In this document: positions 16,008 to 23,502 of the stretch, one piece after another | Layout of the letters: each line of letters starts with the position of its first letter | Position numbering within the stretch: the first letter of the stretch is position 1 | Assembly (NCBI GenBank): GCA_050298035.1 | Contig: JBNKTK010000050.1 | Span: 1-24,809, forward strand | Source of the DNA: Gaoshiqia sp050298035 | GTDB taxonomy: Bacteria; Bacteroidota; Bacteroidia; Bacteroidales; Prolixibacteraceae | Direction: 5' to 3' | Length of the DNA: 24,809 bases | Notes under the pieces: model-generated | Seen by the model: only the letters and a program-made list of their open reading frames with translations | Database searches by the model: none | Told to the model about the DNA's origin: nothing | Translations under genes and position numbers: made by a program

Positions 16008-16565
16008 ATGTCAAGGATAGGTAAATTACCAATCGAAATTCCAGCCGGCGTAACCATTAACGTAACTCCAGAAAACCTGGTAACTGTTAAAGGTAAACTG
16101 GGCGAACTTTCGCAACAGGTAGACCCTGAGATTGAAGTAGCCATTGATGGAAGCCAATTGTTGGTTAAACGTCCAACTGAGCAGAAGCGTCATCGTGCTA
16201 TGCATGGTTTGTACCGTTCACTGATCAACAACATGGTTGTTGGTGTTTCTCAAGGTTACGAAGTAAAATTAGAATTAGTCGGTGTTGGTTACCGTGCAGA
16301 AAACCAAGGTCAATTGCTTGACCTGGTATTAGGATACTCTCACCACACTTTCCTGGAACTCCCGGCTGAAGTGAAAGTTGAAGCTTTGACCGATAAACGT
16401 AGTAACCCTACTATTACTCTGAAAAGCTGCGACAAACAGCTTATTGGTCAGGTAGCGGCAAAAATCCGTTCACTGAGAGCTCCGGAACCATACAAAGGTA
16501 AAGGTGTGAAATTCGTTGGTGAAGTGTTGCGTCGCAAAGCCGGTAAATCTGCAGGTGCTAAATAG
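16008..16565 (+). CDS. rplF: 50S ribosomal protein L6
   Basis: L6 (uL6) lies near the factor-binding site by the sarcin-ricin loop. The 185-residue protein begins MSRIGKLPIEIPAGV and has the two repeat-like alpha/beta halves, with LVGVGYRAENQG and the motif RAPEPYKGKGVKFVGEVLRRKAGK at the end. Its start is the only one in this window with a complete SD (15993-16000), so its translation may respond to anti-SD availability. Confidence 0.98.
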   Translation: MSRIGKLPIEIPAGVTINVTPENLVTVKGKLGELSQQVDPEIEVAIDGSQLLVKRPTEQKRHRAMHGLYRSLINNMVVGVSQGYEVKLELVGVGYRAENQGQLLDLVLGYSHHTFLELPAEVKVEALTDKRSNPTITLKSCDKQLIGQVAAKIRSLRAPEPYKGKGVKFVGEVLRRKAGKSAGAK

Positions 16566-16579
16566 TAAAATTTGAAACC

Positions 16580-16936
16580 ATGGCTTTAACGAAACAAGAA
16601 AGAAGATTTAGAATAAAAAAGAGAATCCGGAAAATTGTATCCGGAACTGCCGAAAGACCTCGTTTGAATGTCTTCCGAAGCAACAAACAAATTTATGCCC
16701 AATTGGTCGACGACCTGCAAGGCACAACTTTGTTGGCAGTCTCTTCATTGGATAAAGATATCATTGCTGCTGCCGGAACTAAAACAGAAAAAGCTGCTTT
16801 AGTTGGTAAAGCTCTAGCTGAAAAAGCTGTTGCTGCCGGTATCTCAAGTGTCGTTTTCGACCGCAATGGTTATTTGTATCACGGTAGAGTTAAACAATTA
16901 GCTGATGCTGCCCGTGAAGGTGGCCTTAAATTTTAA
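16580..16936 (+). CDS. rplR: 50S ribosomal protein L18
   Basis: L18 (uL18) binds 5S rRNA together with L5. The 118-residue protein has RRFRIKKRIRKIVSGTAERPRLNVFRSNK, the AALVGKALAEKA segment and VVFDRNGYLYHGRVKQLADAAREGGL at the C-terminus, as in the family. It lies 14 nt after rplF and 5 nt before rpsE. Confidence 0.98.
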   Translation: MALTKQERRFRIKKRIRKIVSGTAERPRLNVFRSNKQIYAQLVDDLQGTTLLAVSSLDKDIIAAAGTKTEKAALVGKALAEKAVAAGISSVVFDRNGYLYHGRVKQLADAAREGGLKF

Positions 16937-16941
16937 GAATT

Positions 16942-17457
16942 ATGGCAGGAAATATCAAGAAAGTCAAAACGACAGACATTGAACTGAAGGACCGGTTAGT
17001 TGCCATTAACCGTGTTACAAAAGTAACCAAAGGGGGTAGAACATTCAGCTTTTCTGCAATTGTAGTTGTTGGTAACGAAGACGGCATCGTAGGCTGGGGG
17101 CTTGGTAAAGCAAGCGAAGTTACTGCAGCAATTGCTAAAGGTGTTGACGCTGCTAAAAAGAATTTGGTGAAAATTCCTATTAATAAAGGTACAATCCCTC
17201 ACGAACAAACTGCTAAATTTGGTGGTGCTAACGTGTTCCTGAAACCAGCGTCACACGGTACCGGGGTAAAAGCAGGGGGTGCGATGCGTGCCGTACTTGA
17301 AAGTGTTGGAGTACATGACATCCTGGCGAAATCAAAAGGATCATCTAACCCACACAACTTGGTGAAAGCTACATTTAATGCATTGCTCGAAATGCGCGAT
17401 GCTTATACTGTGGCACAACACAGAGGAGTTTCATTGGAAAAAGTTTTTAAAGGATAG
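16942..17457 (+). CDS. rpsE: 30S ribosomal protein S5
   Basis: S5 (uS5) is at the mRNA entry channel and affects decoding fidelity and spectinomycin response. The 171-residue protein has the double-stranded RNA binding domain (IELKDRLVAINRVTKVTKGGRTF) and the C-terminal GGAMRAVLESVGVHDILAKSKGSSNPHNLVKATFNAL. The loop KVTKGGR, where spectinomycin-resistance mutations arise in E. coli, is the common sequence. Confidence 0.98.
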   Translation: MAGNIKKVKTTDIELKDRLVAINRVTKVTKGGRTFSFSAIVVVGNEDGIVGWGLGKASEVTAAIAKGVDAAKKNLVKIPINKGTIPHEQTAKFGGANVFLKPASHGTGVKAGGAMRAVLESVGVHDILAKSKGSSNPHNLVKATFNALLEMRDAYTVAQHRGVSLEKVFKG

Positions 17458-17462
17458 GAACT

Positions 17463-17642
17463 ATGGCTAAAATTAAAGTTACTTTAGTAAAGAGCATCAT
17501 TGGTTCCGAAAAGAGCCAAAAAGCAACAGTCGAAGCTCTGGGTATTAAAAAATTGAATCACTCTGTTGAACACGAAGTTACTCCTGCAATTATGGGAATG
17601 GTGAACAAAGTGAAACACTTAGTGAAAGTCGAAGAAATTTAA
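17463..17642 (+). CDS. rpmD: 50S ribosomal protein L30
   Basis: L30 (uL30) is a small 50S protein. From the ATG at 17463 there are 59 codons and a TAA at 17640-17642. The product starts MAKIKVTLVKSIIGSEKSQK, followed by the family motif (ALGIKKLNHSVEH) and a C-terminal VNKVKHLVKVEE. Length matches the usual 58-60. It lies between rpsE (5 nt) and rplO (20 nt), the standard position. It is easily missed because of its size. Confidence 0.96.
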   Translation: MAKIKVTLVKSIIGSEKSQKATVEALGIKKLNHSVEHEVTPAIMGMVNKVKHLVKVEEI

Positions 17643-17662
17643 AATATTTTAAGATTGAAATT

Positions 17663-18109
17663 ATGGATTTAAGTAATCTTAAACCTGCAGCAGGATCCAT
17701 TAAAAAGGAAAAGCGTATCGGTCGTGGTCAAGGTTCCGGACATGGTGGTACCTCTACAAGAGGTCACAAAGGAGCAAAATCACGCTCAGGTTACAGCCGT
17801 ACCCGCGGTTTCGAAGGTGGTCAAATGCCTTTGCAGCGCGTTGTGCCTAAATTTGGATTCAAAAATGTTAACAGGGTAGAATATAAAGCCATCAATCTCG
17901 ACACATTGCAAACATTGGCTGAAAGCAAATCGCTTTCAGCTATTGATGTGCAAACATTGGTTGATGCCGGTCTGGCTTCTAAAAACGACCGTGTGAAAAT
18001 TTTAGGAAACGGTGCATTGACACTGAAATTAGATGTTAAAGCACACGCTTTTTCTAAAAGCGCAAAAGAAGCCATTGAAAAATTAGAAGGAACCACTGAA
18101 ATACTCTAA
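17663..18109 (+). CDS. rplO: 50S ribosomal protein L15
   Basis: L15 (uL15) is a late-assembly 23S rRNA binder. The 148-residue protein has the Gly/Arg-rich N-terminal extension (KRIGRGQGSGHGGTSTRGHKG), the FEGGQMPLQRVVPKFGF segment and a C-terminal globular part. It precedes secY by 4 nt, as in nearly all bacteria. Confidence 0.98.
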   Translation: MDLSNLKPAAGSIKKEKRIGRGQGSGHGGTSTRGHKGAKSRSGYSRTRGFEGGQMPLQRVVPKFGFKNVNRVEYKAINLDTLQTLAESKSLSAIDVQTLVDAGLASKNDRVKILGNGALTLKLDVKAHAFSKSAKEAIEKLEGTTEIL

Positions 18110-18113
18110 CCTA

Positions 18114-19457
18114 ATGAAAAAATTTATCGAAACCCTAAAGAATATCTATAAGATTGAGGATTTAAGAGACCGTTTAGGCTTGACCTTATTTCTTCTTTTA
18201 ATTTATCGATTAGGATCGTATGTCGCCCTACCAGGTATTGATCCGGCACAGCTGGGTCAGTTAAAACAACAAACTTCAGAGGGGTTGCTGGGGTTGTTAG
18301 ACATGTTCTCCGGAGGGGCCTTTTCAAACGCATCCATCTTTGCTTTAGGGATTATGCCTTACATTTCTGCTTCTATTGTTATTCAGCTGTTGGGGATAGC
18401 CGTCCCATATTTCCAGCGTTTGCAAAAAGAAGGGGAATCAGGAAGAAGAAAAATCAACCAGATAACCCGTTATCTGACCGTGTTGATTCTTTTATTCCAG
18501 GCACCTGCGTATTTAGTCAACTTAACATTACAATTGCCAGCAGAAGCCTTTGCAGTTAGCGGCTGGATGTTTAAACTAACATCAACTATTATTTTAACTG
18601 CCGGGTCGATGTTTATTATGTGGTTGGGTGAACGCATCACCGATAAAGGAATAGGTAATGGTATTTCGTTAATTATCATGATCGGTATTATTGCCCGTCT
18701 GCCATTTGCTGTTTTTGCGGAATTTATTTCCCGTCTGGAACAACAAGGTGGTGGTATGGTTATGTTCCTGGTTGAGTTTGTTGTTCTGTTCCTGGTTTTC
18801 ATGGGAAGTATCTTGTTGGTACAAGGTACTCGCCGGATTCCGGTTCAATATGCAAAACGCATTGTAGGCAACAAACAATACGGGGGAGTACGCCAGTACA
18901 TACCGTTAAAAGTGAATGCTGCCGGGGTAATGCCTATTATCTTTGCCCAGGCAATTATGTTTGTTCCAATTAGTATTGCCGGATTTGCCAAATCTGAAAG
19001 TATGAGTGGTTTTGCTGCTGCAATGTCCAATCATACCGGGTTTTGGTATAATTTTTCCCAATTTGTGTTGGTCGTTTTGTTTACGTACTTTTACACCGCA
19101 ATTACTGTGAATCCCGTACAAATGGCGGAAGACATGAAGAAGAACGGTGGTTTCATTCCAGGGGTTAAACCCGGAAAGAAAACTGTTGAGTTCCTCGATA
19201 CTGTCATGTCCCGAATTACATTGCCAGGATCAGTTTTCCTTGGTATTGTAACCATTTTACCGGCTTTTGCAATGATGGCAGGAATCACCACTCAGTTCGC
19301 CTATTTTTATGGTGGAACATCGTTGTTGATTTTGGTCGGTGTTGTACTTGATACACTCCAACAAATTGAGAGTCACTTGCTGATGCGCCATTATGATGGT
19401 TTGATGAAATCAGGCCGGATTAAAGGACGTACAGGCGGTGGTGCAGCAATGTATTAA
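18114..19457 (+). CDS. secY: Protein translocase subunit SecY
   Basis: SecY is the channel subunit of the SecYEG translocon in the inner membrane. The 447-residue protein has ten predicted transmembrane helices. Visible hallmarks are LGLLDMFSGGAFSNASIFALGIMPYISASI (plug and TM2 region), GERITDKGIGNGISLII, RRIPVQYAKR and the C-terminal tail with LLMRHYDGLMKSGRIKGR. It starts 4 nt after rplO. In many Bacteroidota map follows secY; here infA does. Confidence 0.98.
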   Translation: MKKFIETLKNIYKIEDLRDRLGLTLFLLLIYRLGSYVALPGIDPAQLGQLKQQTSEGLLGLLDMFSGGAFSNASIFALGIMPYISASIVIQLLGIAVPYFQRLQKEGESGRRKINQITRYLTVLILLFQAPAYLVNLTLQLPAEAFAVSGWMFKLTSTIILTAGSMFIMWLGERITDKGIGNGISLIIMIGIIARLPFAVFAEFISRLEQQGGGMVMFLVEFVVLFLVFMGSILLVQGTRRIPVQYAKRIVGNKQYGGVRQYIPLKVNAAGVMPIIFAQAIMFVPISIAGFAKSESMSGFAAAMSNHTGFWYNFSQFVLVVLFTYFYTAITVNPVQMAEDMKKNGGFIPGVKPGKKTVEFLDTVMSRITLPGSVFLGIVTILPAFAMMAGITTQFAYFYGGTSLLILVGVVLDTLQQIESHLLMRHYDGLMKSGRIKGRTGGGAAMY

Positions 19458-19467
19458 TTAAGTCTAA

Positions 19468-19511
19468 CACTTTTGTTTTAATAAAAAGTGCCGGTATATT
19501 TTTTACCGGCA
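19468..19511 (+). terminator. Two adjacent hairpins between secY and infA (possible attenuator)
   Basis: CACTTTT at 19468-19474 can pair with 19484-19490. The perfect 8-bp stem TGCCGGTA (19489-19496) / TACCGGCA (19504-19511) follows with a T-rich 7-nt loop. The stems share bases 19489-19490, so they partly compete. No U-tract follows the second stem, so full termination is doubtful; attenuation or mRNA end protection of the secY segment are the other options. Confidence 0.45.
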
Positions 19512-19533
19512 TCAAATAAACCAAACAGAATAT

Positions 19534-19755
19534 ATGGCAAAACAGTCTTCAATAGAACAAGACGGAACAATCATTGAAGCATTATCAAATGCTATGTTTC
19601 GGGTTGAACTCGAAAACGGGCATGTGATTACGGCACATATCTCTGGTAAAATGCGTATGCATTATATCAAAATTCTTCCTGGGGATAAAGTAAAAGTGGA
19701 GATGTCTCCCTATGATCTCACAAAAGGACGGATTACTTTTAGATATAAAAATTAA
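19534..19755 (+). CDS. infA: Translation initiation factor IF-1
   Basis: IF-1 binds the 30S A site during initiation. The 73-residue OB-fold protein reads MAKQSSIEQDGTIIEAL, then MFRVELENGHVITAHISGKMRMHYIKILPGDKV and the end LTKGRITFRYKN. Length matches the family's 72. It lies 76 nt after secY and 11 nt before rpmJ. The order infA-rpmJ-rpsM is the usual Bacteroidota order, apart from the absent map gene. Confidence 0.97.
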   Translation: MAKQSSIEQDGTIIEALSNAMFRVELENGHVITAHISGKMRMHYIKILPGDKVKVEMSPYDLTKGRITFRYKN

Positions 19756-19766
19756 AGTACGAAATA

Positions 19767-19883
19767 ATGAAAGTAAGAGTATCCATTAAGAAGCGCAGCG
19801 CCGACTGCAAAATTGTACGCAGAAAAGGCCGTTTGTACGTGATCAATAAAAAGAATCCAAAGTTCAAACAGCGTCAAGGATAA
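19767..19883 (+). CDS. rpmJ: 50S ribosomal protein L36, zinc-free form
   Basis: L36 (bL36) is the smallest 50S protein. From the ATG at 19767 there are 38 codons plus TAA. The product begins MKVRVSIKKRSADCKIVRR and ends NPKFKQRQG. In zinc-binding L36 the ligands are Cys11, Cys14, Cys27 and His33. Here only Cys14 is kept; the others are Ser, Asn and Phe, so this is a C-minus L36 that should not bind zinc. The gene is short but its sequence and position make it secure. Confidence 0.96.
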   Translation: MKVRVSIKKRSADCKIVRRKGRLYVINKKNPKFKQRQG

Positions 19884-19888
19884 TTAAT

Positions 19889-19896
19889 TAACTTTG
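19889..19896 (+). promoter_or_regulatory. Possible minus-7 box upstream of rpsM
   Basis: TAACTTTG matches TAnnTTTG, and lies where E. coli has the alpha operon promoter. No TTG is found at the right distance upstream, and transcription would begin only about 8 nt before the rpsM ATG, so this is weak. Confidence 0.2.
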
Positions 19897-19910
19897 TAAA
19901 AATTTTTTTT

Positions 19911-20288
19911 ATGGCTCGTATTGTTGGAGTTGACATTCCTGATAATAAAAGAGGTGAAGTTGCACTGACTTATGTTTATGGCATCGGTCGTAACCGTGCA
20001 CGTTACATCCTCGAACAAGCTGGCGTTGATCTTGACACAAAAGTAAAGGACTGGGATGATGACCAGTTTGGTGCTATCCGTAAAGTAATCAGCGAAAATT
20101 TCAAAGTTGAAGGTGAACTTCGCTCTGAAAACCAGTTGAACATTAAACGACTGATGGACATCGGTTGCTACCGTGGTATCCGTCATCGTATTGGCCTTCC
20201 TGTTCGTGGGCAAAGTACTAAAAACAATGCCCGTACACGTAAAGGAAAGAAGAAAACTGTAGCTAATAAGAAAAAAGCCACTAAATAA
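19911..20288 (+). CDS. rpsM: 30S ribosomal protein S13
   Basis: S13 (uS13) forms intersubunit bridges and contacts the P-site tRNA through its C-terminal tail. The 125-residue protein has ARIVGVDIPDNKRGEVALTYVYGIGR, the CYRGIRHRIGLPVRGQSTKNNARTRKGKKKT region and a long basic C-terminus. It begins 27 nt after rpmJ, following a run of eight T's at the leader end. Confidence 0.98.
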   Translation: MARIVGVDIPDNKRGEVALTYVYGIGRNRARYILEQAGVDLDTKVKDWDDDQFGAIRKVISENFKVEGELRSENQLNIKRLMDIGCYRGIRHRIGLPVRGQSTKNNARTRKGKKKTVANKKKATK

Positions 20289-20302
20289 TTGATAATTAAG
20301 TT

Positions 20303-20692
20303 ATGGCAAAAAAAACTGGTACTACTAGAAAAAGAGTTGTTAACGTTGAAGCTACTGGCCAGGCGCATATTCATTCCTCATTCAATAATATCATTATCTC
20401 TTTGACTAACAATAACGGAGAAGTTATTTCATGGTCATCAGCCGGTAAGAAAGGATTTAGAGGATCTAAGAAAAATACGCCATATGCCGCACAGGTAGCT
20501 GCAGAAGAATGTGCAAAAACTGCATATGACCTTGGACTCAGAAAAGTGAAAGTCTTTGTTAAAGGCCCCGGAAACGGACGCGAATCTGCTATACGAGCTA
20601 TTAACAGCGTGGGCATTCAGGTAAATGAAATCGTTGATGTGACTCCATTGCCACACAATGGTTGCCGCCCAGCAAAAAGAAGACGTGTTTAA
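20303..20692 (+). CDS. rpsK: 30S ribosomal protein S11
   Basis: S11 (uS11) is part of the 30S platform next to S18 and the anti-SD region. The 129-residue protein contains GQAHIHSSFNNIIISLTN, WSSAGKKGFRGSKKNTPYAAQ and the C-terminal VTPLPHNGCRPAKRRRV. It follows rpsM by 14 nt, and rpsD begins 20 nt after its stop. Confidence 0.98.
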   Translation: MAKKTGTTRKRVVNVEATGQAHIHSSFNNIIISLTNNNGEVISWSSAGKKGFRGSKKNTPYAAQVAAEECAKTAYDLGLRKVKVFVKGPGNGRESAIRAINSVGIQVNEIVDVTPLPHNGCRPAKRRRV

Positions 20693-20712
20693 TCTTTCAA
20701 ATTGGTAGAATA

Positions 20713-21321
20713 ATGGCTAGATATAGAGGACCAAAATCAAAAATCGCGCGGAAATTCGGTGAACCAATTTTCGGCCCTGATAAAGTACTTGAAAAGAAAA
20801 ATTACCCTCCCGGTTTCCACGGATTGGCAAGCCGCAGACGTAAAAAATCTGAATACGGTTTACAATTGAAGGAAAAGCAAAAAGCAAAATATACCTACGG
20901 TGTGCTTGAAAGACAATTTGCAAACTTGTTTCACAAAGCATCTGCATCAAAAGGTATTACTGGTGAGGTGTTGTTGCAACTGTTGGAATCAAGATTGGAC
21001 AACGTTGTTTTCCGTCTTGGGTTAGCTCGTACAAGAGCAGCTGCCCGTCAGTTGGTAACACATAAACACATTGTTGTTAACGGCGAAATCGTGAATATCC
21101 CTTCATACCAACTTCGTCCGGGTGACGTTGTTAGTGTACGTGAAAAATCAAAATCACTGGAAGTAATTGCCGGTGCATTAACTTCACATCGCTATAACAA
21201 ATATGCCTGGTTGGAATGGGATGGTTCAGAAATGGCCGGGAAATTCCTTAATCGCCCTGAACGGGAAGAAATTCCTGAAAACATTAAAGAACAACTGATC
21301 GTCGAGTTGTATTCTAAATAA
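20713..21321 (+). CDS. rpsD: 30S ribosomal protein S4, zinc-free form
   Basis: S4 (uS4) is a 16S rRNA 5'-domain assembly initiator; in E. coli it also represses the alpha operon. The frame is open back to 20662, but the ATG at 20713 gives the usual MARYRGPKSKIARKFGE start and 202 residues, close to E. coli's 206. The upstream part overlaps rpsK and is unrelated to S4. The N-terminal zinc ligands (Cys clusters) are absent, so this is a C-minus S4. The S4 RNA-binding domain is at about 95-155 (LLQLLESRLDNVVFRLG). Confidence 0.97.
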   Translation: MARYRGPKSKIARKFGEPIFGPDKVLEKKNYPPGFHGLASRRRKKSEYGLQLKEKQKAKYTYGVLERQFANLFHKASASKGITGEVLLQLLESRLDNVVFRLGLARTRAAARQLVTHKHIVVNGEIVNIPSYQLRPGDVVSVREKSKSLEVIAGALTSHRYNKYAWLEWDGSEMAGKFLNRPEREEIPENIKEQLIVELYSK

Positions 21322-21341
21322 TAAAATTACTCAGTATTATT

Positions 21342-22334
21342 ATGGCAATATTAGCGTTCCAAAAACCTGACAAAGTAATAATGGTAGAATCCGATGACAA
21401 ATTCGGTAAATTCGAATTTCGTCCATTGGAGCCTGGTTATGGTATTACTATCGGTAATGCCCTGCGCCGAATCCTGTTATCATCTTTGGAGGGCTATGCA
21501 ATCACAACTGTTAAAATTGAAGGCGTAGACCACGAATTTGCAACCGTTAAAGGAGTGATGGAAGATGTAACTGAAATCATCCTGAACCTGAAGCAAATCC
21601 GTTTCAAACGAGAAGTCGAAGATTTTGACAGCGAAAAAGTTTCTATCACAATTACCGGACAGGAAACATTTACTGCTGGCGACATCAACAAGTTTATGAC
21701 TGGTTTCCGGGTATTAAATCCTGAACTGGTTATTTGCCGCATGGAAGCTGATGTTAAATTGCAAATGGAGATTACCATTAACAAAGGACGCGGCTATGTT
21801 CCCAGCGCTGAAAATAAGCCGGTAGATGCTGAGTTTGGATTAATTCCGATCGACTCAATCTTCACGCCTATCAGAAATGTGAAGTATGCAGTTGAAAACT
21901 ATCGTGTTGAGCAAAAGACTGACTACGAAAAGTTAGTTATTGAGATCAAAACTGATGGTTCAATTCATCCAAAAGATGCACTGAAAGAAGCTGCCAAGAT
22001 CCTGATTTATCACTTTATGCTGTTTTCTGATGAAAAGATTACCCTCGATTCTGATGAGAAATTTGCAAACGAAGAATTTGATGAAGAAGTACTGCACATG
22101 CGTCAACTTCTGAAAACCAAATTGGTCGATATGGATCTTTCAGTTCGTGCCTTAAACTGTCTGAAAGCTGCCGATGTTGAAACATTAGGTGAATTGGTTA
22201 CCTACAATCGTAACGATTTGCTGAAATTCAGAAACTTCGGTAAGAAATCACTGACAGAGTTGGATGACCTGCTGAATGCGATGAACTTGACGTTCGGAAT
22301 GGATATTAGTAAGTATAAATTAGACAAGGAATAA
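21342..22334 (+). CDS. rpoA: DNA-directed RNA polymerase subunit alpha
   Basis: RpoA dimerises to start assembly of RNA polymerase. The 330 residues comprise the N-terminal domain (ESDDKFGKFEFRPLEPGYGITIGNALRRILLSS, about 16-48), a flexible linker, and a C-terminal domain at about 255-330. The C-terminal DNA-binding determinant (VRALNCLKAADVETLGELV) has the Arg equivalent of E. coli Arg265, so UP-element contact is plausible. It lies 20 nt after rpsD and 6 nt before rplQ. Confidence 0.98.
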   Translation: MAILAFQKPDKVIMVESDDKFGKFEFRPLEPGYGITIGNALRRILLSSLEGYAITTVKIEGVDHEFATVKGVMEDVTEIILNLKQIRFKREVEDFDSEKVSITITGQETFTAGDINKFMTGFRVLNPELVICRMEADVKLQMEITINKGRGYVPSAENKPVDAEFGLIPIDSIFTPIRNVKYAVENYRVEQKTDYEKLVIEIKTDGSIHPKDALKEAAKILIYHFMLFSDEKITLDSDEKFANEEFDEEVLHMRQLLKTKLVDMDLSVRALNCLKAADVETLGELVTYNRNDLLKFRNFGKKSLTELDDLLNAMNLTFGMDISKYKLDKE

Positions 22335-22340
22335 GCACAA

Positions 22341-22871
22341 ATGAGACATAATAAAAAATTCAACCATCTGGGAAGAAAAAGTGCTCATCGTAAAGCTTTG
22401 TTGTCAAACATGGCTAATTCTTTAATCCTTCATAAAAGAATTACCACTACCACAGCAAAAGCCAAAGCACTGAAGATGTACGTTGAACCGCTTATTACAA
22501 AAGCGAAAAGTGATACGACTCACTCTCGTCGTGTGGTATTCAGTTACCTGAAAAGTAAAACCGCTACAACTGAGTTATTCCGTGATGTAGCTGAAAAAAT
22601 CGGTGACCGTCCAGGTGGCTATACTCGTATTTTAAAAACAGGAAACCGTTTGGGTGACAATGCAGAAATGTGTATCATCGAACTGGTTGACTTCAACGAA
22701 AACATGCTTGCCGCTAAGGAACAAAAAGCAAAGTCACGTCGTTCTCGTCGTGGTGGTTCTAAAAAAGCTGAAACTGCCGCTCCTGCTAAAGAAGTTGCAG
22801 TTGAAGAACCAAGTGCTCCTGAAGTTGTTGAGGAACCAAAAGCTGAAGGCGAAGAACCAAAAGCAGAGTAA
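22341..22871 (+). CDS. rplQ: 50S ribosomal protein L17 with acidic C-terminal tail
   Basis: L17 (bL17) sits near the tunnel exit. Residues 1-119 form the conserved core (FNHLGRKSAHRKALLSNMANSLILHKRI, KIGDRPGGYTRILKTGNRLGDNAEM). Beyond the core, a tail of about 57 residues starts basic (KSRRSRRGGSKK) and becomes rich in Ala, Glu, Pro and Val, with repeats of the form EEPKAE. Total length is 176 against about 116-127 in most bacteria. Such tails are common in Bacteroidota and their role is unknown. It is the last gene before the terminator at 22890-22919. Confidence 0.96.
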   Translation: MRHNKKFNHLGRKSAHRKALLSNMANSLILHKRITTTTAKAKALKMYVEPLITKAKSDTTHSRRVVFSYLKSKTATTELFRDVAEKIGDRPGGYTRILKTGNRLGDNAEMCIIELVDFNENMLAAKEQKAKSRRSRRGGSKKAETAAPAKEVAVEEPSAPEVVEEPKAEGEEPKAE

Positions 22872-22889
22872 CATTTTTACTTTCCATAT

Positions 22890-22919
22890 AAAAGCTGTCC
22901 AATACGGGCAGCTTTTTTT
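22890..22919 (+). terminator. Intrinsic terminator of the ribosomal protein run
   Basis: The stem AAAAGCTGTCC (22890-22900) pairs with GGGCAGCTTTT (22906-22916) around a 5-nt loop, with one G-T pair, followed directly by further T's. It lies 18 nt after the rplQ stop. This is the only classical intrinsic terminator I see downstream of the rpsL promoters. Confidence 0.85.
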
Positions 22920-22924
22920 ATGCA

Positions 22925-22957
22925 CAAAAAAAGAAAGCCACCCCAAAGGCAGCTTTC
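22925..22957 (-). terminator. Intrinsic terminator of the response regulator gene
   Basis: On the minus strand, GAAAGCTGCC and GGTGGCTTTC (complements of 22948-22957 and 22933-22942) form a 10-bp stem with two G-T pairs and are followed by seven T's. It lies 40 nt after the response regulator stop and back to back with the terminator of rplQ. Confidence 0.75.
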
Positions 22958-22996
22958 ATGTGTATAAAGATAGATCGGTTAAAAAAATAGGCAAAG

Positions 22997-23359
22997 TTAT
23001 TTTGAAAAGTGTTCTACCTTTTCCTGCAAGGTAGCAGCCCGAACCGGTTTCACCAGGTATTCGTTTGCTCCGTATTTAAGGCAACGGGTCCTGTCGTTTT
23101 CCATGTTGCTGGTTGTAAAAACGAGTATTGGTGTCATTCTTCCGCTTTCACTTTCCATTTGTCGTATCTTAAGCGTAGCTTCAGCTCCATCCATGATCGG
23201 CATCCACAAATCCATAATGATTAAATCATATGAGTTAAGTGTTGCCTTTTGTACAGCTTCCTCCCCGTCATTTGCAGTATCTATGTCATGAGCATTTCGA
23301 AGTGAGTATTGTACAAACTTCTGATTGATCGGATTATCATCGACAACTAGAATCTTCAA
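22997..23359 (-). CDS. Single-domain response regulator (CheY-like)
   Basis: The 120-residue protein is a stand-alone receiver domain with no output domain. The start codon is TTG at 23359: an in-frame stop lies just 5 codons upstream, and no ATG occurs before the acidic pocket (Asp7, Asp8). The phosphorylation site is Asp50 in IIMDLWMP, the switch Thr82/Thr83 in VFTTSN, and the conserved Lys104 in YLVKP. From family knowledge, such proteins act by protein contact or as phosphate relays; the kinase and target are not in this window. Transcription runs toward rplQ, each gene with its own terminator. The divergent neighbour is ettA. Confidence 0.9.
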   Translation of the reverse strand: MKILVVDDNPINQKFVQYSLRNAHDIDTANDGEEAVQKATLNSYDLIIMDLWMPIMDGAEATLKIRQMESESGRMTPILVFTTSNMENDRTRCLKYGANEYLVKPVRAATLQEKVEHFSK

Positions 23360-23426
23360 TGCTGCTTCTTTTTAAGATTAATTTACCAACGATTTAAAAT
23401 TAAAGATATTCAATGCAAAAATCACT

Positions 23427-23434
23427 TAATTTTG
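23427..23434 (+). promoter_or_regulatory. Possible minus-7 box of ettA
   Basis: TAATTTTG is a full TAnnTTTG match, 68 nt upstream of the ettA ATG. No TTG is present at the usual 18-19 base spacing, so the promoter is incomplete. An imperfect dyad (AACCG/CGGTT around GAAATTTC) lies at 23437-23453 in the leader. Confidence 0.35.
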
Positions 23435-23502
23435 CTAACCGAAATTTCCGGTTGGATAGTTCGAATGTGACATTTGGTTTTGAATAAATTAATTTATAAG
23501 AT

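Noticed and set aside
20662..20712. N-terminal extension of rpsD
   Set aside because: It overlaps the end of rpsK and is unlike S4; the ATG at 20713 gives the family N-terminus.
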